The notes: generated by a model not told the origin, from the sequence alone. A stretch of DNA of 64,000 nt from Halostagnicola sp. A-GB9-2 (GCF_030068615.1 NZ_JASJOC010000007.1:120765-184764); one strand, 5' to 3'; counted from the first letter of the stretch, positions 9,148 to 19,114 are shown. Program-made: numbers and translations.

Positions 9148-10359
9148 TCACTCGAGTGCCGACGTTCGAACCACCGCCACGTCCTCGCCGGCCGCGATAT
9201 CGCTCGTCGTCAGGACGAACCCGTCGGCCGCGGCCGCCCGCGTGCTTGAGGAGAGGACGCTCGGGTCAAACGTCTCCTCGTAGACCGCGAGCGGGGAGTC
9301 GACGTGCCCGAGCGGGGTCGCCGTTTCGGCCTCGAGCGTGACCGGAATCACGTATTCGAACCCATCTGGGCCAAGGCCGATATCATGGGCCATTTGGCGG
9401 TCGACGGTGGGAACGTCCTTCTCGCCGGTGAACAGCGCTCGAGCGACGAACGCGGCGCTGACGTACGCGCCGATCGGTTTCCCCGGAATGGCGACGGCGA
9501 GCGCGTCGTACTCGGGCAACCGAGCGACGGCGATGGGTTTCCCCGGACGAATTCGAACGCGGTGAAAGTCGACGTCTCCGAGATTCGCGAGGGCGTCGAT
9601 GACGTAGTCCTTCGCGCCGACGCTCGTGCCGCCGGTGGTCACGACCACGTCGTACTCGAGCGCGAGTTCCTCGATCCGCCTTTCGACCCGGTTTCCTTCG
9701 TCGGGAACCGACCCCTCGTAGGCCGGCTCGTGGCCCCACGAACGGAGCAGGTTACACAACATCGGCGAGTCGAGGTCGGTGTGACGACCCTCGTGGATCT
9801 CGGTGCCGGTCGCCAGCACGCCGACTGAGAACGGCTTTGTGACTTCCACCGTTTCGCGCTCGATATCGCGGAGCAAAATCGCGTCCATCGCGGAGAGTCG
9901 ATCCCCGCTCGAGTAGAGTCGATCGCCCGCCGACAGGTTCGAGCCGCGTTCGTAAACGTACGTTCCCGCCGAGAGCGACGGCGGAGCGATCGTCCCGTTC
10001 TCGAGGTCGACGTCTTCCTGTTTGACGACCGTATCCGCCCGTTCGGGCAGGGGCGCTCCCGTCGCGATTTCGATCGCCTGGCCGGACTCGATCGTCGGCC
10101 GGTCGGATTCGGGGTAGCTCGTTCCGGAAACGACCTCGAGCGGGCCATCATCGCTCGAGGCAAACGCGTAGCCGTCCATCGTCGCCCGATCGGTGGCTGG
10201 TTGATCTGCGGGTGCGAGGATCGTTTCGGCGAGGTGGTGGCCGGCGATATCCTCGAGCGGACGGGCCCTCGTCGCTCGAGACTCGAGAAACCCCTCCCGA
10301 ACGGAGAGTGTTTGTTTCGTTGCCTCTTTTCGCCAGATAAGATCGTCGTGCTCGCTCAT
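9148..10359 (-). CDS. moeA: MoeA-type molybdopterin molybdotransferase
   Basis: This 403-residue enzyme inserts molybdate into adenylylated molybdopterin, completing the molybdenum cofactor. MoeA motifs are visible in order: RATMDGYAFAS near residue 60, GTGAPLP-like IATGAPLPERADTVV near 97-111, VLATGTEI near 180, VVTTGGTSVGAKDYV near 240 and IPGKPIGAY near 290. The same strand continues into the CaiB gene after about 90 bases, with a separate start. The Mo-hydroxylase and its other maturation genes (MocA, XdhC) lie 15-22 kb to the right, so this copy may serve that enzyme. A short-ORF origin of the region is excluded by full family length. Confidence 0.93.
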   Translation of the reverse strand: MSEHDDLIWRKEATKQTLSVREGFLESRATRARPLEDIAGHHLAETILAPADQPATDRATMDGYAFASSDDGPLEVVSGTSYPESDRPTIESGQAIEIATGAPLPERADTVVKQEDVDLENGTIAPPSLSAGTYVYERGSNLSAGDRLYSSGDRLSAMDAILLRDIERETVEVTKPFSVGVLATGTEIHEGRHTDLDSPMLCNLLRSWGHEPAYEGSVPDEGNRVERRIEELALEYDVVVTTGGTSVGAKDYVIDALANLGDVDFHRVRIRPGKPIAVARLPEYDALAVAIPGKPIGAYVSAAFVARALFTGEKDVPTVDRQMAHDIGLGPDGFEYVIPVTLEAETATPLGHVDSPLAVYEETFDPSVLSSSTRAAAADGFVLTTSDIAAGEDVAVVRTSALE

Positions 10360-10403
10360 GGCGATACCTCACCGGGCATCGAAAAAAGCGTTTGGAGAGC
10401 CGA

Positions 10404-10862
10404 CTACTCCCGTTTCTGATGGCGGTCTGCGATTTCTTCTGCTTCCTCTCGGACCGCCTCGATGGCGGGCTCGAGTTCCGCGTAGAGGGTTTCGACGTCT
10501 TCGGGAAAAATTTCGACCGGCTTGGGTTGACTGTGGGTATGTACCCGAACTCGATCTCGATGCTTGTAGGTCCGGTATAGACTCCAGAGACCTGCCGCGG
10601 CGAACCCGCCGCCCAAAAGCGGATTCGACATCATCGAGTAGATTCCGAACACGACGAGCGCACCGCTGAGAATCGCGAGAAACCAGTTGAACGCCTCGTT
10701 GTTGATTTCCTCGACGTTCGTGTAGGGGATACTCGTGAGTTCGTCGTCTGCTTTGACCAGCAGCCGCTTTTCGGTGACGCCAACTTCCTCGTTGTTTCGA
10801 AGCCCCCCTCTGTAGTGGAGTCGTTCTCCGCGATCGAGGTCGAGGCCGTGTCGACTCGGCAT
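10404..10862 (-). CDS. Small two-helix membrane protein, PH-like
   Basis: This 152-residue protein starts MPSRHGLDLDRGE at the ATG at 10862; a TTG further upstream is less likely. Residues 12-50 form a beta-rich stretch (ERLHYRGGL, EKRLLVKADDELTSIPYTNV) like the start of bacterial PH domains. Two hydrophobic helices follow (WFLAILSGALVVFGIYSMM and GGGFAAAGLWSLY), then a basic-acidic cytosolic tail. The family looks widespread in haloarchaea but has no function I know. It is transcribed leftward, 44 bases before the moeA start, so it may share the moeA message. Confidence 0.75.
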   Translation of the reverse strand: MPSRHGLDLDRGERLHYRGGLRNNEEVGVTEKRLLVKADDELTSIPYTNVEEINNEAFNWFLAILSGALVVFGIYSMMSNPLLGGGFAAAGLWSLYRTYKHRDRVRVHTHSQPKPVEIFPEDVETLYAELEPAIEAVREEAEEIADRHQKRE

Positions 10863-10935
10863 TGCCAATGTGTGGGTGAGGCCACCTAATCAAATTTTCC
10901 CCCGACTGCTAAAAAAAGCGCGAACGGCTCGTCGA

Positions 10936-12540
10936 TTAGTCGGCCTGATCGACCGGTTTTTGCTCGTCGCCGGAGCGCATCTGCTCGAAGTAGGTGACGA
11001 ATTCGTCTTCGCCTTCGGCCAACTGGTCCCACTGTGTGAGTCCGCGCTCCTCTCGAGTGCCGCGGATCGTGTTGTCCAGCAGGACAGCGATGATACCACC
11101 GACCGCCATCGTCGTCGATCCGATCACGAAGATCGTATCAGATATCACCTGCTGACCGAGGATTGGTCCAATTACGGCGGCGTTGGACGTGATTTCCTCT
11201 CGGAAGTAGTCGGTGGCTCCCATATCGGCGGCCCCGGCGGCCGCTTCGATGTTGCCCATGTACACCGGAATCGCGAGTCCCATGAACAGGGCGATACCGA
11301 TAATGAAGACGTTGCGCGAGGAGTCGAGGTCGACGTACTTGAGATTCGAGAGACCGACCGCGGCGATCTGTCCGAACATCGCGATGTACAGTGCGCCGAC
11401 GATCGGTGCCGGAATCGTCGTGATAAACGCCCCGAAGTAGCCGATAAATCCGACGACGAGCATCACGACTGCGCCGATCTGGACGACGTAGCGGGATGCA
11501 ACGCCGGTGATACCGATCGCCCCGATGTTTTCACCGTAGGACGTCGATCCGTTACCCGTCCCCATGATGCCGGCGATGATGTTCCCGATCCCTTCCATCC
11601 CGATTCCGTGGTTGATCCGTTTTTCACTCGGTGCGCCAACGCCGGCGATCCGGGCGACCGCGTAGTAGTCACCGAGGCTTTCGACCATCGACGCGAGGAT
11701 TCCGGCGAAGATACCGATCGCGAACGCGAAGGTAAACTCCGGAATACCCCATTGCAGCGGTACGATCGGTTGAATCAAGGACGCCTCAGCGACAGCTCCG
11801 GTGTCGACGTAGCCGGTTGTTTCTGAACCGTAGACACCCGTAAACGAGAGCACTGCGGCGACGATCCAGGCGACGGCGATTCCCAGAAGCACCGGGAACA
11901 GTTTCGCGTACCGACTGTACTGGTCGAGGTACTGCGAGAACAACACGATCAGGAACAAGGTGAGCCCGAGTAGCCACCAGTTCTGATCTACCGTCGTCAC
12001 GTCCGCGACGTCGAACAGGGAAAGACCGATCAGCACGATCACCGGTGCGATCACGACCGGTGAGAGATAGTATTTGAGCTTCCCGAGCACACCGATGTAT
12101 CCGAGTCCGACCTGGACGACCGCAGACGCGATGATCGCCCCCTGTAACTCGAGTATCGTGACTTCCCAGCCAACGCCCTGTGCACCGAGCGCACCGATGA
12201 TCGCAAGCGCCGGTGCGAGCAGTGCGAACGTACCTCCCTGCACGATCGGATATCGGTTCCCGAACGTCGTCTGCAATAGCGTTGCGATCCCCGAGACGAC
12301 GAAGAAGGTCCCGACGAGCCTCGCCGTTTCACCGTCGGGCATCCCCATCGCACCTGCGAGGATCAAGGGAATAGCGACGGTCGCCCCGATCATCGTTAAA
12401 TAGTGTTGTAAACCGAGGAGGACCGATTCTCCCAGCGGCGGTTTGTCCTCGATTCCGTATTCGACGAACGACGCCTCTTCTCGAGAGACGGAGCCCCCGT
12501 CCGCCTCTATATCGTCCGAATTGCCAGTGTTTTCTGTCAT
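10936..12540 (-). CDS. NCS2 family uracil/xanthine permease
   Basis: This 534-residue permease of the nucleobase:cation symporter-2 (UraA/xanthine) family has about 12-14 hydrophobic segments. LLGLQHYLTMIGATVAIPL near residue 45 is the conserved first helix with the QH motif. GNGSTSYGENIGAIGITGVASRYV is the NxG-type substrate region. The start ATG at 12540 follows family length; the frame itself extends 98 codons further without similarity. It is a paralogue of the NCS2 gene at 16049 (shared N-terminal EYGIEDxP) but carries TSYGENIG instead of TSFSQNVG, so the ligand may differ. It diverges from the CocE-type hydrolase gene. Confidence 0.92.
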   Translation of the reverse strand: MTENTGNSDDIEADGGSVSREEASFVEYGIEDKPPLGESVLLGLQHYLTMIGATVAIPLILAGAMGMPDGETARLVGTFFVVSGIATLLQTTFGNRYPIVQGGTFALLAPALAIIGALGAQGVGWEVTILELQGAIIASAVVQVGLGYIGVLGKLKYYLSPVVIAPVIVLIGLSLFDVADVTTVDQNWWLLGLTLFLIVLFSQYLDQYSRYAKLFPVLLGIAVAWIVAAVLSFTGVYGSETTGYVDTGAVAEASLIQPIVPLQWGIPEFTFAFAIGIFAGILASMVESLGDYYAVARIAGVGAPSEKRINHGIGMEGIGNIIAGIMGTGNGSTSYGENIGAIGITGVASRYVVQIGAVVMLVVGFIGYFGAFITTIPAPIVGALYIAMFGQIAAVGLSNLKYVDLDSSRNVFIIGIALFMGLAIPVYMGNIEAAAGAADMGATDYFREEITSNAAVIGPILGQQVISDTIFVIGSTTMAVGGIIAVLLDNTIRGTREERGLTQWDQLAEGEDEFVTYFEQMRSGDEQKPVDQAD

Positions 12541-12827
12541 GTGTATCTCTTTCCCTCGGCTCTCACCGAGTGTGCTGTACGAGAGTATGCCACACTCGAA
12601 CAGACATGCGACCAAAAACCCGTGGAATGTACATAAAGGTACCGGCACTACTGAATACCGATTCGGCCCTTTTCCGGCGACTGTGCGTCGTTGGTCGGAA
12701 ATCCGAACCTTCGACCGGTATCTGTCAAGAAATCGTTCGACTTTCTGTCCTCGAGTTCGGACGACCCGTATCAGAAACCGGTCACGTGGGGATACACTCT
12801 TACAGGATGACCGTCTCTGTGGGAGTG

Positions 12828-14714
12828 ATGGCATCCGATCCGGAGTACGCGGTCCACGCCGAGTTAAACGTACAGGTCGAAACGCGTGACGGAGTACAGC
12901 TTGCGACGGACGTCTACCGTCCCGCAGACCCGGAGACGGGCGATCCGATCGACGAGCCGAAACCGGTCTTGCTCGATCGGACCCCCTACGGCAAGCGGGG
13001 ACGCATGGAACGACACGGCGAGTGGTACGCCGAACGCGGCTACGTCGTCGCCATACAGGACTGTCGCGGCCGGTTCGACAGCGAGGGCGAGTACTACATC
13101 TTCAAGAACGAACCCGAGGACGGCTACGACACCGTCGAGTGGCTCGCAGAACAGCCCTACTGCGACGGGCAGGTCGGCACCTTCGGCACCTCCTACGGCG
13201 CGTGGGTTCAGAGCGCGCTCGCGACGCAGGATCCGCCCCACCTCGAGGCCATGTTCGTCAATCAGGGCGCGGCAAACGGGCGAGAGGCGACGTTCCGACA
13301 CAACGGCGCGTTCGAACTGCGCTGGCTCGCCTGGGCCTTTACCCTCGGCGGCGGCTTCGCCAAGCGGGCGCTCGAGAACGAGGACGTTCAACAGCGCCTC
13401 GCCAACGTCGACGTCGGCGACGTGCTCGAGAACGGGCCCGTCCAGCGCGGGCAGTCCCCGCTTCGACACATCCCGGACTACGAGGAGTGGGCCTTCGACA
13501 TCATGACCAACGGTAGCGCCAGCGACGAACTCTGGCAGGAACCCGGCCTCAACTTCGAGGCGTTCTACGACGAGTCGGCAGACGTCCCGACCGTCTACTC
13601 GGGCGCGTGGTACGACTCCTACACGAAGGCGACCTGCGACAACTTCGAGGCGCTGGCCGATCGTAAGGAGAGTGATCACTACCTGCTGATGGGTCCGTGG
13701 ACCCACGGCTGGAACAGTTATCCGCTCCCCTCCTGGAACAAGTCCTACTCGGGCGAACTCGAGTTCGGTGAGGAGAGTCTCCGAGACTACCAGCACACCC
13801 GATTGCGGTTTTTCGATCACTACCTCAAGGGCGAAGACACATGGTCGGACCAGCCGACGGTCCAGTACTTCGAGATGGGGACCGGCGACGGTTCGCGGTC
13901 CGGAGACCGCCTCTTCCACGGCGGCGAGTGGCGCTCGTCGACGGAGTGGCCGCTTCCCGATACCGAGTTCGAGACGTACTACATTCACGGCGACGGGACG
14001 CTCTCGCCGGAGAAGCCGACGATCGACGAAGCGTCGACGACCTACGAGTTCGATCCAACCGATCCCGTTCCGACCCTCGGGGGCAACTGTTCGTCGTACA
14101 TCACGTACGAACAGCGCGAAGAGAACATCCTCGAGTACCCCCTCGCACAGCGGAAACTGCAGGATCTCACGGGTCGGGGCGGCTACGACCAGCGCACGCG
14201 TCCGGACACGCTTGGTGCCGACGAACCCTACGGCCCGCTCGAGGAACGAAACGACGTGCTCGTTTATCGCACCCCCCCGCTCGAGGAAGCGGTCGAGGTT
14301 ACCGGCCCGATCAGCGTAACCGTGTACGGGTCGACCGACGCGCCGGATACCGATTTCACCGCGAAGCTGATCGACGAGTACCCGGCAAGCGAGGACTTCC
14401 CGAACGGATTCGCCGTCAACGTCTCGGACTCCATCTGTCGCGGCCGCTACCGCGGCTACCGCGACGAACCCGACTTCCTCGAGGCGGGCGAGGTCTACGA
14501 GTTCGAAATGGAGCCGTATCCGACCTCGACGGTCTTCGAGGCGGGTCACCGCATCCGGCTCGATATCTCCTCGTCGAACTATCCGCGCTTCGACGTGAAC
14601 CACAACACAGGCGGTCCGCTCTACGGCGACCGCGAGTACAACGTCGCGAACAACACCGTCCACCACGATAGCGAGTACGCGACGCAGATCGAACTGCCTG
14701 TCCAACCGCGGTAG
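12828..14714 (+). CDS. CocE/NonD-type X-Pro dipeptidyl-peptidase family hydrolase
   Basis: This is a 628-residue alpha/beta hydrolase of peptidase family S15, like cocaine esterase and glutaryl-acylase enzymes. The oxyanion Tyr sits in RTPYGK (Y54), the nucleophile Ser in GTFGTSYGAW (S122), and the His region in MGPWTHGW. The C-terminal part (VTGPISVTVYGSTDAPDTDF to the end) is the jelly-roll PepX_C domain. I see no signal peptide, so it is probably cytosolic. ATGs at 12807 and 12828 are both possible; the latter matches the family start better. It is divergent from the NCS2 permease at 10936, suggesting it cleaves an amide or ester linked to the imported compound. Substrate unknown. Confidence 0.88.
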   Translation: MASDPEYAVHAELNVQVETRDGVQLATDVYRPADPETGDPIDEPKPVLLDRTPYGKRGRMERHGEWYAERGYVVAIQDCRGRFDSEGEYYIFKNEPEDGYDTVEWLAEQPYCDGQVGTFGTSYGAWVQSALATQDPPHLEAMFVNQGAANGREATFRHNGAFELRWLAWAFTLGGGFAKRALENEDVQQRLANVDVGDVLENGPVQRGQSPLRHIPDYEEWAFDIMTNGSASDELWQEPGLNFEAFYDESADVPTVYSGAWYDSYTKATCDNFEALADRKESDHYLLMGPWTHGWNSYPLPSWNKSYSGELEFGEESLRDYQHTRLRFFDHYLKGEDTWSDQPTVQYFEMGTGDGSRSGDRLFHGGEWRSSTEWPLPDTEFETYYIHGDGTLSPEKPTIDEASTTYEFDPTDPVPTLGGNCSSYITYEQREENILEYPLAQRKLQDLTGRGGYDQRTRPDTLGADEPYGPLEERNDVLVYRTPPLEEAVEVTGPISVTVYGSTDAPDTDFTAKLIDEYPASEDFPNGFAVNVSDSICRGRYRGYRDEPDFLEAGEVYEFEMEPYPTSTVFEAGHRIRLDISSSNYPRFDVNHNTGGPLYGDREYNVANNTVHHDSEYATQIELPVQPR

Positions 14715-14760
14715 TCGACGCGGATCGAATCCGCTGAGCATGTCGTTTTCTCTTTCCTTT

Positions 14761-15924
14761 TCAGTGGCCGATCGACCGGACCCACAACGCCCAGATCGCG
14801 CCGACGGAGAGTCCCATCGCGGCGAAGCCGGCGGCGTATCCCGCCGTCGCGGCCAGCAACCAGCCGACGAGCCACGGGTACGCAAGCGCGCCGGCGTTAC
14901 CGACGAGCAACATTCCCGACAGCGTCACCCCCGAATCGTCCGTCAGTTCGGAGAACGCGAGGCTGAACAGCGGGCCGAAGGGAATCCCGAATCCGAACCC
15001 GGTCGCGACGAGTCCCGCCGAAATCCCGATCGGAGACCCCGCTCGAATAGCCACTGCAAGCCCGGCGAGGACGACCGCGAGCCCGAGCAGGGATCCGGAG
15101 ACCGTCGCCCGCTCGCCGTAATCTCGAGAGAGCCACCCGCCGAGCCCGCGGCCCAACACGGTCGCCAGCGCGAATCCGACGAGGACGGCGACCGCAGGGA
15201 CGGCGACGTCGGCGAGGACTTCCGTGTACCAGGTCGCCGCGACCATCAGAAAGCCGAAGGTCGCCATGTTTCCGAGGCCGAGCGCGAGGCCGCTTGCCGA
15301 GGTGAACGGCTCGACGTACGACCGGAGCGCGGTCACGGCGTTCCCGGTAACGGCGGAGAGTCGGACCGTGAGCGCACAGCCCGCGAACGTGACCGCGGCC
15401 GCGGTTATCGCGGGTGCGGTCTCCCCGAACACGTCGACTGTGGGAGGGCTCGCTGCCAACCCGACGGCGAGTCCGAGCGTAAAGAGCGCGCCGAGCATTC
15501 CCTGTGCGGTCGCGGTATCGGATCCGCTGGTTCGCAGCCCGACGTATTTCATTCCCGCGACGAACGCCGTCCCCTGTCCGAGCCCGAGCAGGAGTCTCGA
15601 GAGGTACGTCGTCTCGAGGGTGACGACGCCCCCGATCGCGATTCCGACGCCGGCTCCGGCGAGTCCGAGCGCGGCGACTCGTTCGACCCGCACCGTCCGA
15701 GTCAGCCTGTCCGCGGGAACGACCGCGAGCAGTTGGCCGAGTAAAAACAGAGACATGCCGAATCCCGCCGCATCGGGTTCGACCCCGCTCGCGATAAGCA
15801 ACGTAACGTAGGTGCCGTAGGACCCGACGGCGAGCCCGAGCCCGAACAATCCGACGCCAACGGAACCCACCGCACGCCAGGGAATAGCTCGGCTACTGGT
15901 CGACATCCGCTTCGCGGTTGCCAT
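14761..15924 (-). CDS. MFS transporter
   Basis: This 387-residue major facilitator protein has about 12 hydrophobic segments rich in Gly and Ala and short loops. An RxxxR-like loop between helices 2 and 3 (ADRLTRTVRVERVAALG) and RLLLGLGQGTAFVAGMKY in helix 4 are MFS features. The ATG at 15924 is chosen because CATTTAATG near 15946-15953 sits about 27 bases upstream. It converges on the CocE-type gene, whose stop is 46 bases away, and diverges from the NCS2 gene at 16049. Direction and substrate cannot be told; the neighbourhood suggests an organic nitrogen compound or its product. Confidence 0.85.
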   Translation of the reverse strand: MATAKRMSTSSRAIPWRAVGSVGVGLFGLGLAVGSYGTYVTLLIASGVEPDAAGFGMSLFLLGQLLAVVPADRLTRTVRVERVAALGLAGAGVGIAIGGVVTLETTYLSRLLLGLGQGTAFVAGMKYVGLRTSGSDTATAQGMLGALFTLGLAVGLAASPPTVDVFGETAPAITAAAVTFAGCALTVRLSAVTGNAVTALRSYVEPFTSASGLALGLGNMATFGFLMVAATWYTEVLADVAVPAVAVLVGFALATVLGRGLGGWLSRDYGERATVSGSLLGLAVVLAGLAVAIRAGSPIGISAGLVATGFGFGIPFGPLFSLAFSELTDDSGVTLSGMLLVGNAGALAYPWLVGWLLAATAGYAAGFAAMGLSVGAIWALWVRSIGH

Positions 15925-16012
15925 TGGAATGTCCAACCCGTTACCTCATTAAATGCGTTGCGACGTAAGCGACGCCGCCGGAGTTGTCGATCATGTGGAC
16001 ACACCGAAGAAA

Positions 16013-16020
16013 AGTATATA
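16013..16020 (+). promoter_or_regulatory. TATA-like box of the NCS2 permease gene
   Basis: AGTATATA is centred about 31 bases before the ATG at 16049 in the divergent gap to the MFS gene. Confidence 0.5.
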
Positions 16021-16048
16021 CGTGTGAGATTAAATTTCAGTTTGTAAG

Positions 16049-17434
16049 ATGGATGGTAACACTATGCATCCAGATGGTGACGCTACGAAGTCTTCTTCGT
16101 CCGGAGATGACCAACTGATCGAGTACGGGATCGAAGACGATCCCAAGTTGACGGAGGCGATTCCGCTCGGGTTGCAACACCTGCTGGCGATGTTCCTCTC
16201 GACGGTCGCCTTGCCGCTCGTGATCGCGGGCGCGATCGGGCTCAACGACGCCGAAACTGCGTTTATCGTTCAGATGGCGTTGCTGGTCGCCGGACTCGCG
16301 ACGATCGTTCAGGTGTACTCAATCGGCCCAGTCGGCGCGCGACTGCCGATCGTGATGGGAACGAGCGCGATTTTCGTCGCTCCGCTGATCAACATCGGCG
16401 CGACCTACGGCGTTGCCGCCATCTTCGGCGCGGTTATCGTCGCCGCACCGGTCGAAATCGTGATCGGATACTTCTACGAGGATCTTCGTCGACTGTTCCC
16501 GCCGCTCGTGACGGGAATCGTCGTTATGCTCGTCGGCCTGACGCTCATTCCAGTCGCCATGGACTACTCCGCCGGCGGGCCGGGGTCCGAAAACTTCGGC
16601 GCGCTGTACAACCTCGGCCTCGCCGGACTCGTCTTCGTCCTCGCGATCGGGCTGAACCAGTACCTCGAGGGCTTCTTGTCGATCTCGAGCATCCTGATCG
16701 CGGTGGTCGTCGGGTACATCGTCGCGTACCCGCTCGGCTTGCTCGACCTCTCGGGTGTTGCCAACGCCGCGTGGGTCGAGGTGCCGATGCCCCTGGAGTT
16801 CGGCCTCGAGTTCCACCCGAGCGCCATCTTGATCGCCGCCTTCGCCTACGTCATCGCCTCGATCGAGACGATCGGGGACATCGAAGGAACGACCGGAACG
16901 GTGGGTCGAAGAGCGACGTCGGACGAAATGAGCGGCGGACTCCTCGCGGACGGCGTCATGAGCATGTTCGCCGGCGTGTTCAACGCGTTTCCCAACACTT
17001 CGTTCTCGCAAAACGTCGGTCTCATCGGATTCACCGGCGTCGCAAGCCGGTTCGTCGTCGGAATCTGCGGCGTCTTTCTCGTGGTTCTCGGACTCATTCC
17101 GAAGGTCTCGGCGGTCGCCGCGGCGATGCCCGATCCGGTCCTCGGCGGCGCGGCCATCGTCCTCTTCGGGATGATCTTCTCGATCGGGCTCCGTATCGTC
17201 TCGAACCGCGTCGAGCTAAACCGCCGGAACCTGACGATTATCGCCGTCTCCGTCGTCCTCGGCGTCGGCGTCGAGATCACCCCCGAGATGCTCGAGCAAC
17301 TGCCCGAAGACGTGCAGGTGCTTGTCGGCTCCGGCCTGCTCGTCGGCGGCGTCGCCGCGCTCGTGCTCAATCTGGTTCTGCCGGGCGACGGCGGACTGGA
17401 CGGAGAGCCAACTCGGTCGACGACCGACGACTGA
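16049..17434 (+). CDS. NCS2 family xanthine/uric acid-type permease
   Basis: This 461-residue nucleobase symporter has about 12-14 membrane segments. The sequence PNTSFSQNVGLIGFTGVASR near residue 310-330 is the signature of the xanthine/urate branch of NCS2 (PucJ/PbuX/UapA-like), and LGLQHLLAMFLSTVALPLV is the first helix with the QH motif. SIETIGDIEGTTG is the conserved acidic helix region. AGTATATA at 16013-16020 is about 30 bases before the ATG. The call of purine specificity follows from the family motif and is stronger here than in the NCS2 gene at 10936. It is followed tail to tail by the alcohol dehydrogenase gene. Confidence 0.93.
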   Translation: MDGNTMHPDGDATKSSSSGDDQLIEYGIEDDPKLTEAIPLGLQHLLAMFLSTVALPLVIAGAIGLNDAETAFIVQMALLVAGLATIVQVYSIGPVGARLPIVMGTSAIFVAPLINIGATYGVAAIFGAVIVAAPVEIVIGYFYEDLRRLFPPLVTGIVVMLVGLTLIPVAMDYSAGGPGSENFGALYNLGLAGLVFVLAIGLNQYLEGFLSISSILIAVVVGYIVAYPLGLLDLSGVANAAWVEVPMPLEFGLEFHPSAILIAAFAYVIASIETIGDIEGTTGTVGRRATSDEMSGGLLADGVMSMFAGVFNAFPNTSFSQNVGLIGFTGVASRFVVGICGVFLVVLGLIPKVSAVAAAMPDPVLGGAAIVLFGMIFSIGLRIVSNRVELNRRNLTIIAVSVVLGVGVEITPEMLEQLPEDVQVLVGSGLLVGGVAALVLNLVLPGDGGLDGEPTRSTTDD

Positions 17435-17478
17435 CGGATCGGTCACTCATCGGCAAGAACAACGAATCCCCTTCGAAA

Positions 17479-18522
17479 TTACGGCTCGAGAACGATCATC
17501 CCGTGGCTCTCGCCGTTCCTGATGCTTTCGTGTGCGCCCGGCACCTCCTCGATCCCGATGCGTTCGGTGATCACGGGACTGATCCTGTCGGCCGCAAACA
17601 ACTCTCCGGCACGGACGACTTCGTCCTTCGTCGCGTACCGTGACCCGACCAGCGCCCCCTCCTTGACGACGAATTCTTTTAATTGCGGCGCGAACGAGCG
17701 GTCGTGGTGGGTCGTCAGCGTGACGACCTGCCCGCCCATTCCGAGCGCGTCCCATGCGGCCTCGAGCGTCTTGATGTCGCCGACGGTATCGACGACGACG
17801 GTGGGGCCGCGATCGGTCGCCGCGGTCTCGCGAAGCCGCTCGCCGAACCGGTCCCCGCGAGCGTCGACCGGCCGAACCGCGTCGCCGGTTACGCGATCGA
17901 CGTGCTCGAGTCGCTTGTCGTCGATATCGACCGCGAGCACTCGAGCACCCCGACGGGCGGCGAGTTGCGAGAGGTGGACGCCGACGCGTCCCGCGGCCCC
18001 GATGACGACGACGGTGTCGGTGTCGTCGATACCAGTTCGTCGGCAGATGTGAAGCGGGGTCGCGAGTCCGTCCGCGGCGATAGCCCCTTCCGCGAAACTC
18101 GCACCGTCGGGCAGGGGGAGTACGTTCGCTGCGGGTGCGACCGCCTTCTCGGCGTAGGCTCCGTCGCAGTTCACGCCGTACCAGCCGGCGAAGTCGAGGC
18201 ACTGGTTCGTCTCGCCGCGACGACAAGCCCCGCAGGTGCCACACGAGAGGTAAAAGTACGCGAGAACTCGATCCCCCGGCGTCACGCCCTCGACGCCATC
18301 GCCGACGGCGTCGACGATCCCGGCGAACTCGTGACCCGGAATCCGCGGCGTGAGCTCGGGATCGTCTGCAAGCCCGCCCTGGATCGCGTTTTCGATCGTT
18401 CGGGTGACGCCGCAGGCGCGAACGTCGATTCGAACCTCGTCTGGCCCGGGTTCGGGTTCTGGAACCGTTTCGACCGAGAGCGATCCGCCCCACTCCTCGA
18501 GAACGCACGCGTTCATGCTCAT
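17479..18522 (-). CDS. Zinc-dependent medium-chain alcohol dehydrogenase
   Basis: This 347-residue MDR-family oxidoreductase has the catalytic zinc ligands in RACGVT (Cys) and PGHEFAG (His-Glu). The structural zinc loop CGTCGACRRGETNQC holds four Cys, and the nucleotide-binding turn is VVVIGAAGRVGVH near residue 168. ADIDDKR after beta-2 (acidic Asp) favours NAD over NADP. I chose the ATG at 18522 because a CTATTAG box near 18545-18551 is about 27 bases upstream; the open frame runs 16 codons longer. It lies inside the permease and deaminase island and diverges from the UspA gene. The alcohol or aldehyde substrate is unknown. Confidence 0.9.
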   Translation of the reverse strand: MSMNACVLEEWGGSLSVETVPEPEPGPDEVRIDVRACGVTRTIENAIQGGLADDPELTPRIPGHEFAGIVDAVGDGVEGVTPGDRVLAYFYLSCGTCGACRRGETNQCLDFAGWYGVNCDGAYAEKAVAPAANVLPLPDGASFAEGAIAADGLATPLHICRRTGIDDTDTVVVIGAAGRVGVHLSQLAARRGARVLAVDIDDKRLEHVDRVTGDAVRPVDARGDRFGERLRETAATDRGPTVVVDTVGDIKTLEAAWDALGMGGQVVTLTTHHDRSFAPQLKEFVVKEGALVGSRYATKDEVVRAGELFAADRISPVITERIGIEEVPGAHESIRNGESHGMIVLEP

Positions 18523-18646
18523 ACGTACCGCTGTTCGCGCGAGGCTAATAGCGTTATCCCCGACGGACACGCTCTCGCATTCTTTTCCTTCTCGCGATCC
18601 TAAATGTCGGAGAAGGTATAATACCGATGCCGTCCATCAGGTTGGT

Positions 18647-19072
18647 ATGCCTGGCCATGTCTTGGTTCCGGTCGACGGTTCGACACGATCCGACGACGCG
18701 CTCGAGTACGCGATCGATGTGTTTCCCGACGCGGAGATCACGGCGCTTCACGTGATTTCGGCGGGACAGGGTGATATCGGAGCGTTATCCGGAATGACGG
18801 GGAACGTTCCCGGCGACGAGGCCGCACTTGAACACTCCGAGGAGATCCTCGAGGCCGCCCGCGAGCGCGGCGAGGAACGCGGCGTCGAGATCGACACCGA
18901 ACGCGGACGGGGTCGGCCCGATCAGTTGATCGTCAAACGGGCCGAGGACGGCGAGTACGACCTGATCGTCATCGGCAGTCACGGCCGCGACGGCGTTGCC
19001 CGGATTCTCCTCGGAAGCGTTGCAGAGAACGTGACGCGCCGATCACCGGTGCCGGTGACGGTTGTCAGATAG
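18647..19072 (+). CDS. Universal stress protein UspA family
   Basis: This 141-residue single-domain Usp begins HVLVPVDGSTRSDDALEYA. Its nucleotide loop GSHGRDGVARILLGSVAENV fits the G-2X-G-9X-G(S/T) ATP-binding pattern, so it is probably an ATP-binding Usp. The start is set by GTATAATA at 18616-18623, about 27 bases upstream of the ATG at 18647; longer frames are spurious. Small Usp genes are often paired with transporters in haloarchaea. Here it lies between the alcohol dehydrogenase and the NCS1 permease, converging on the latter. Confidence 0.92.
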   Translation: MPGHVLVPVDGSTRSDDALEYAIDVFPDAEITALHVISAGQGDIGALSGMTGNVPGDEAALEHSEEILEAARERGEERGVEIDTERGRGRPDQLIVKRAEDGEYDLIVIGSHGRDGVARILLGSVAENVTRRSPVPVTVVR

Positions 19073-19114
19073 CCCGTTGTAACGTTCAGCAGAGCCCGAA
19101 AACGCGTTCTGCTG

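Noticed and set aside
12864..14885. 673-codon open frame opposite the CocE-type hydrolase
   Set aside because: Antisense shadow. The plus strand carries the GxSYG nucleophile motif and the PepX_C domain.
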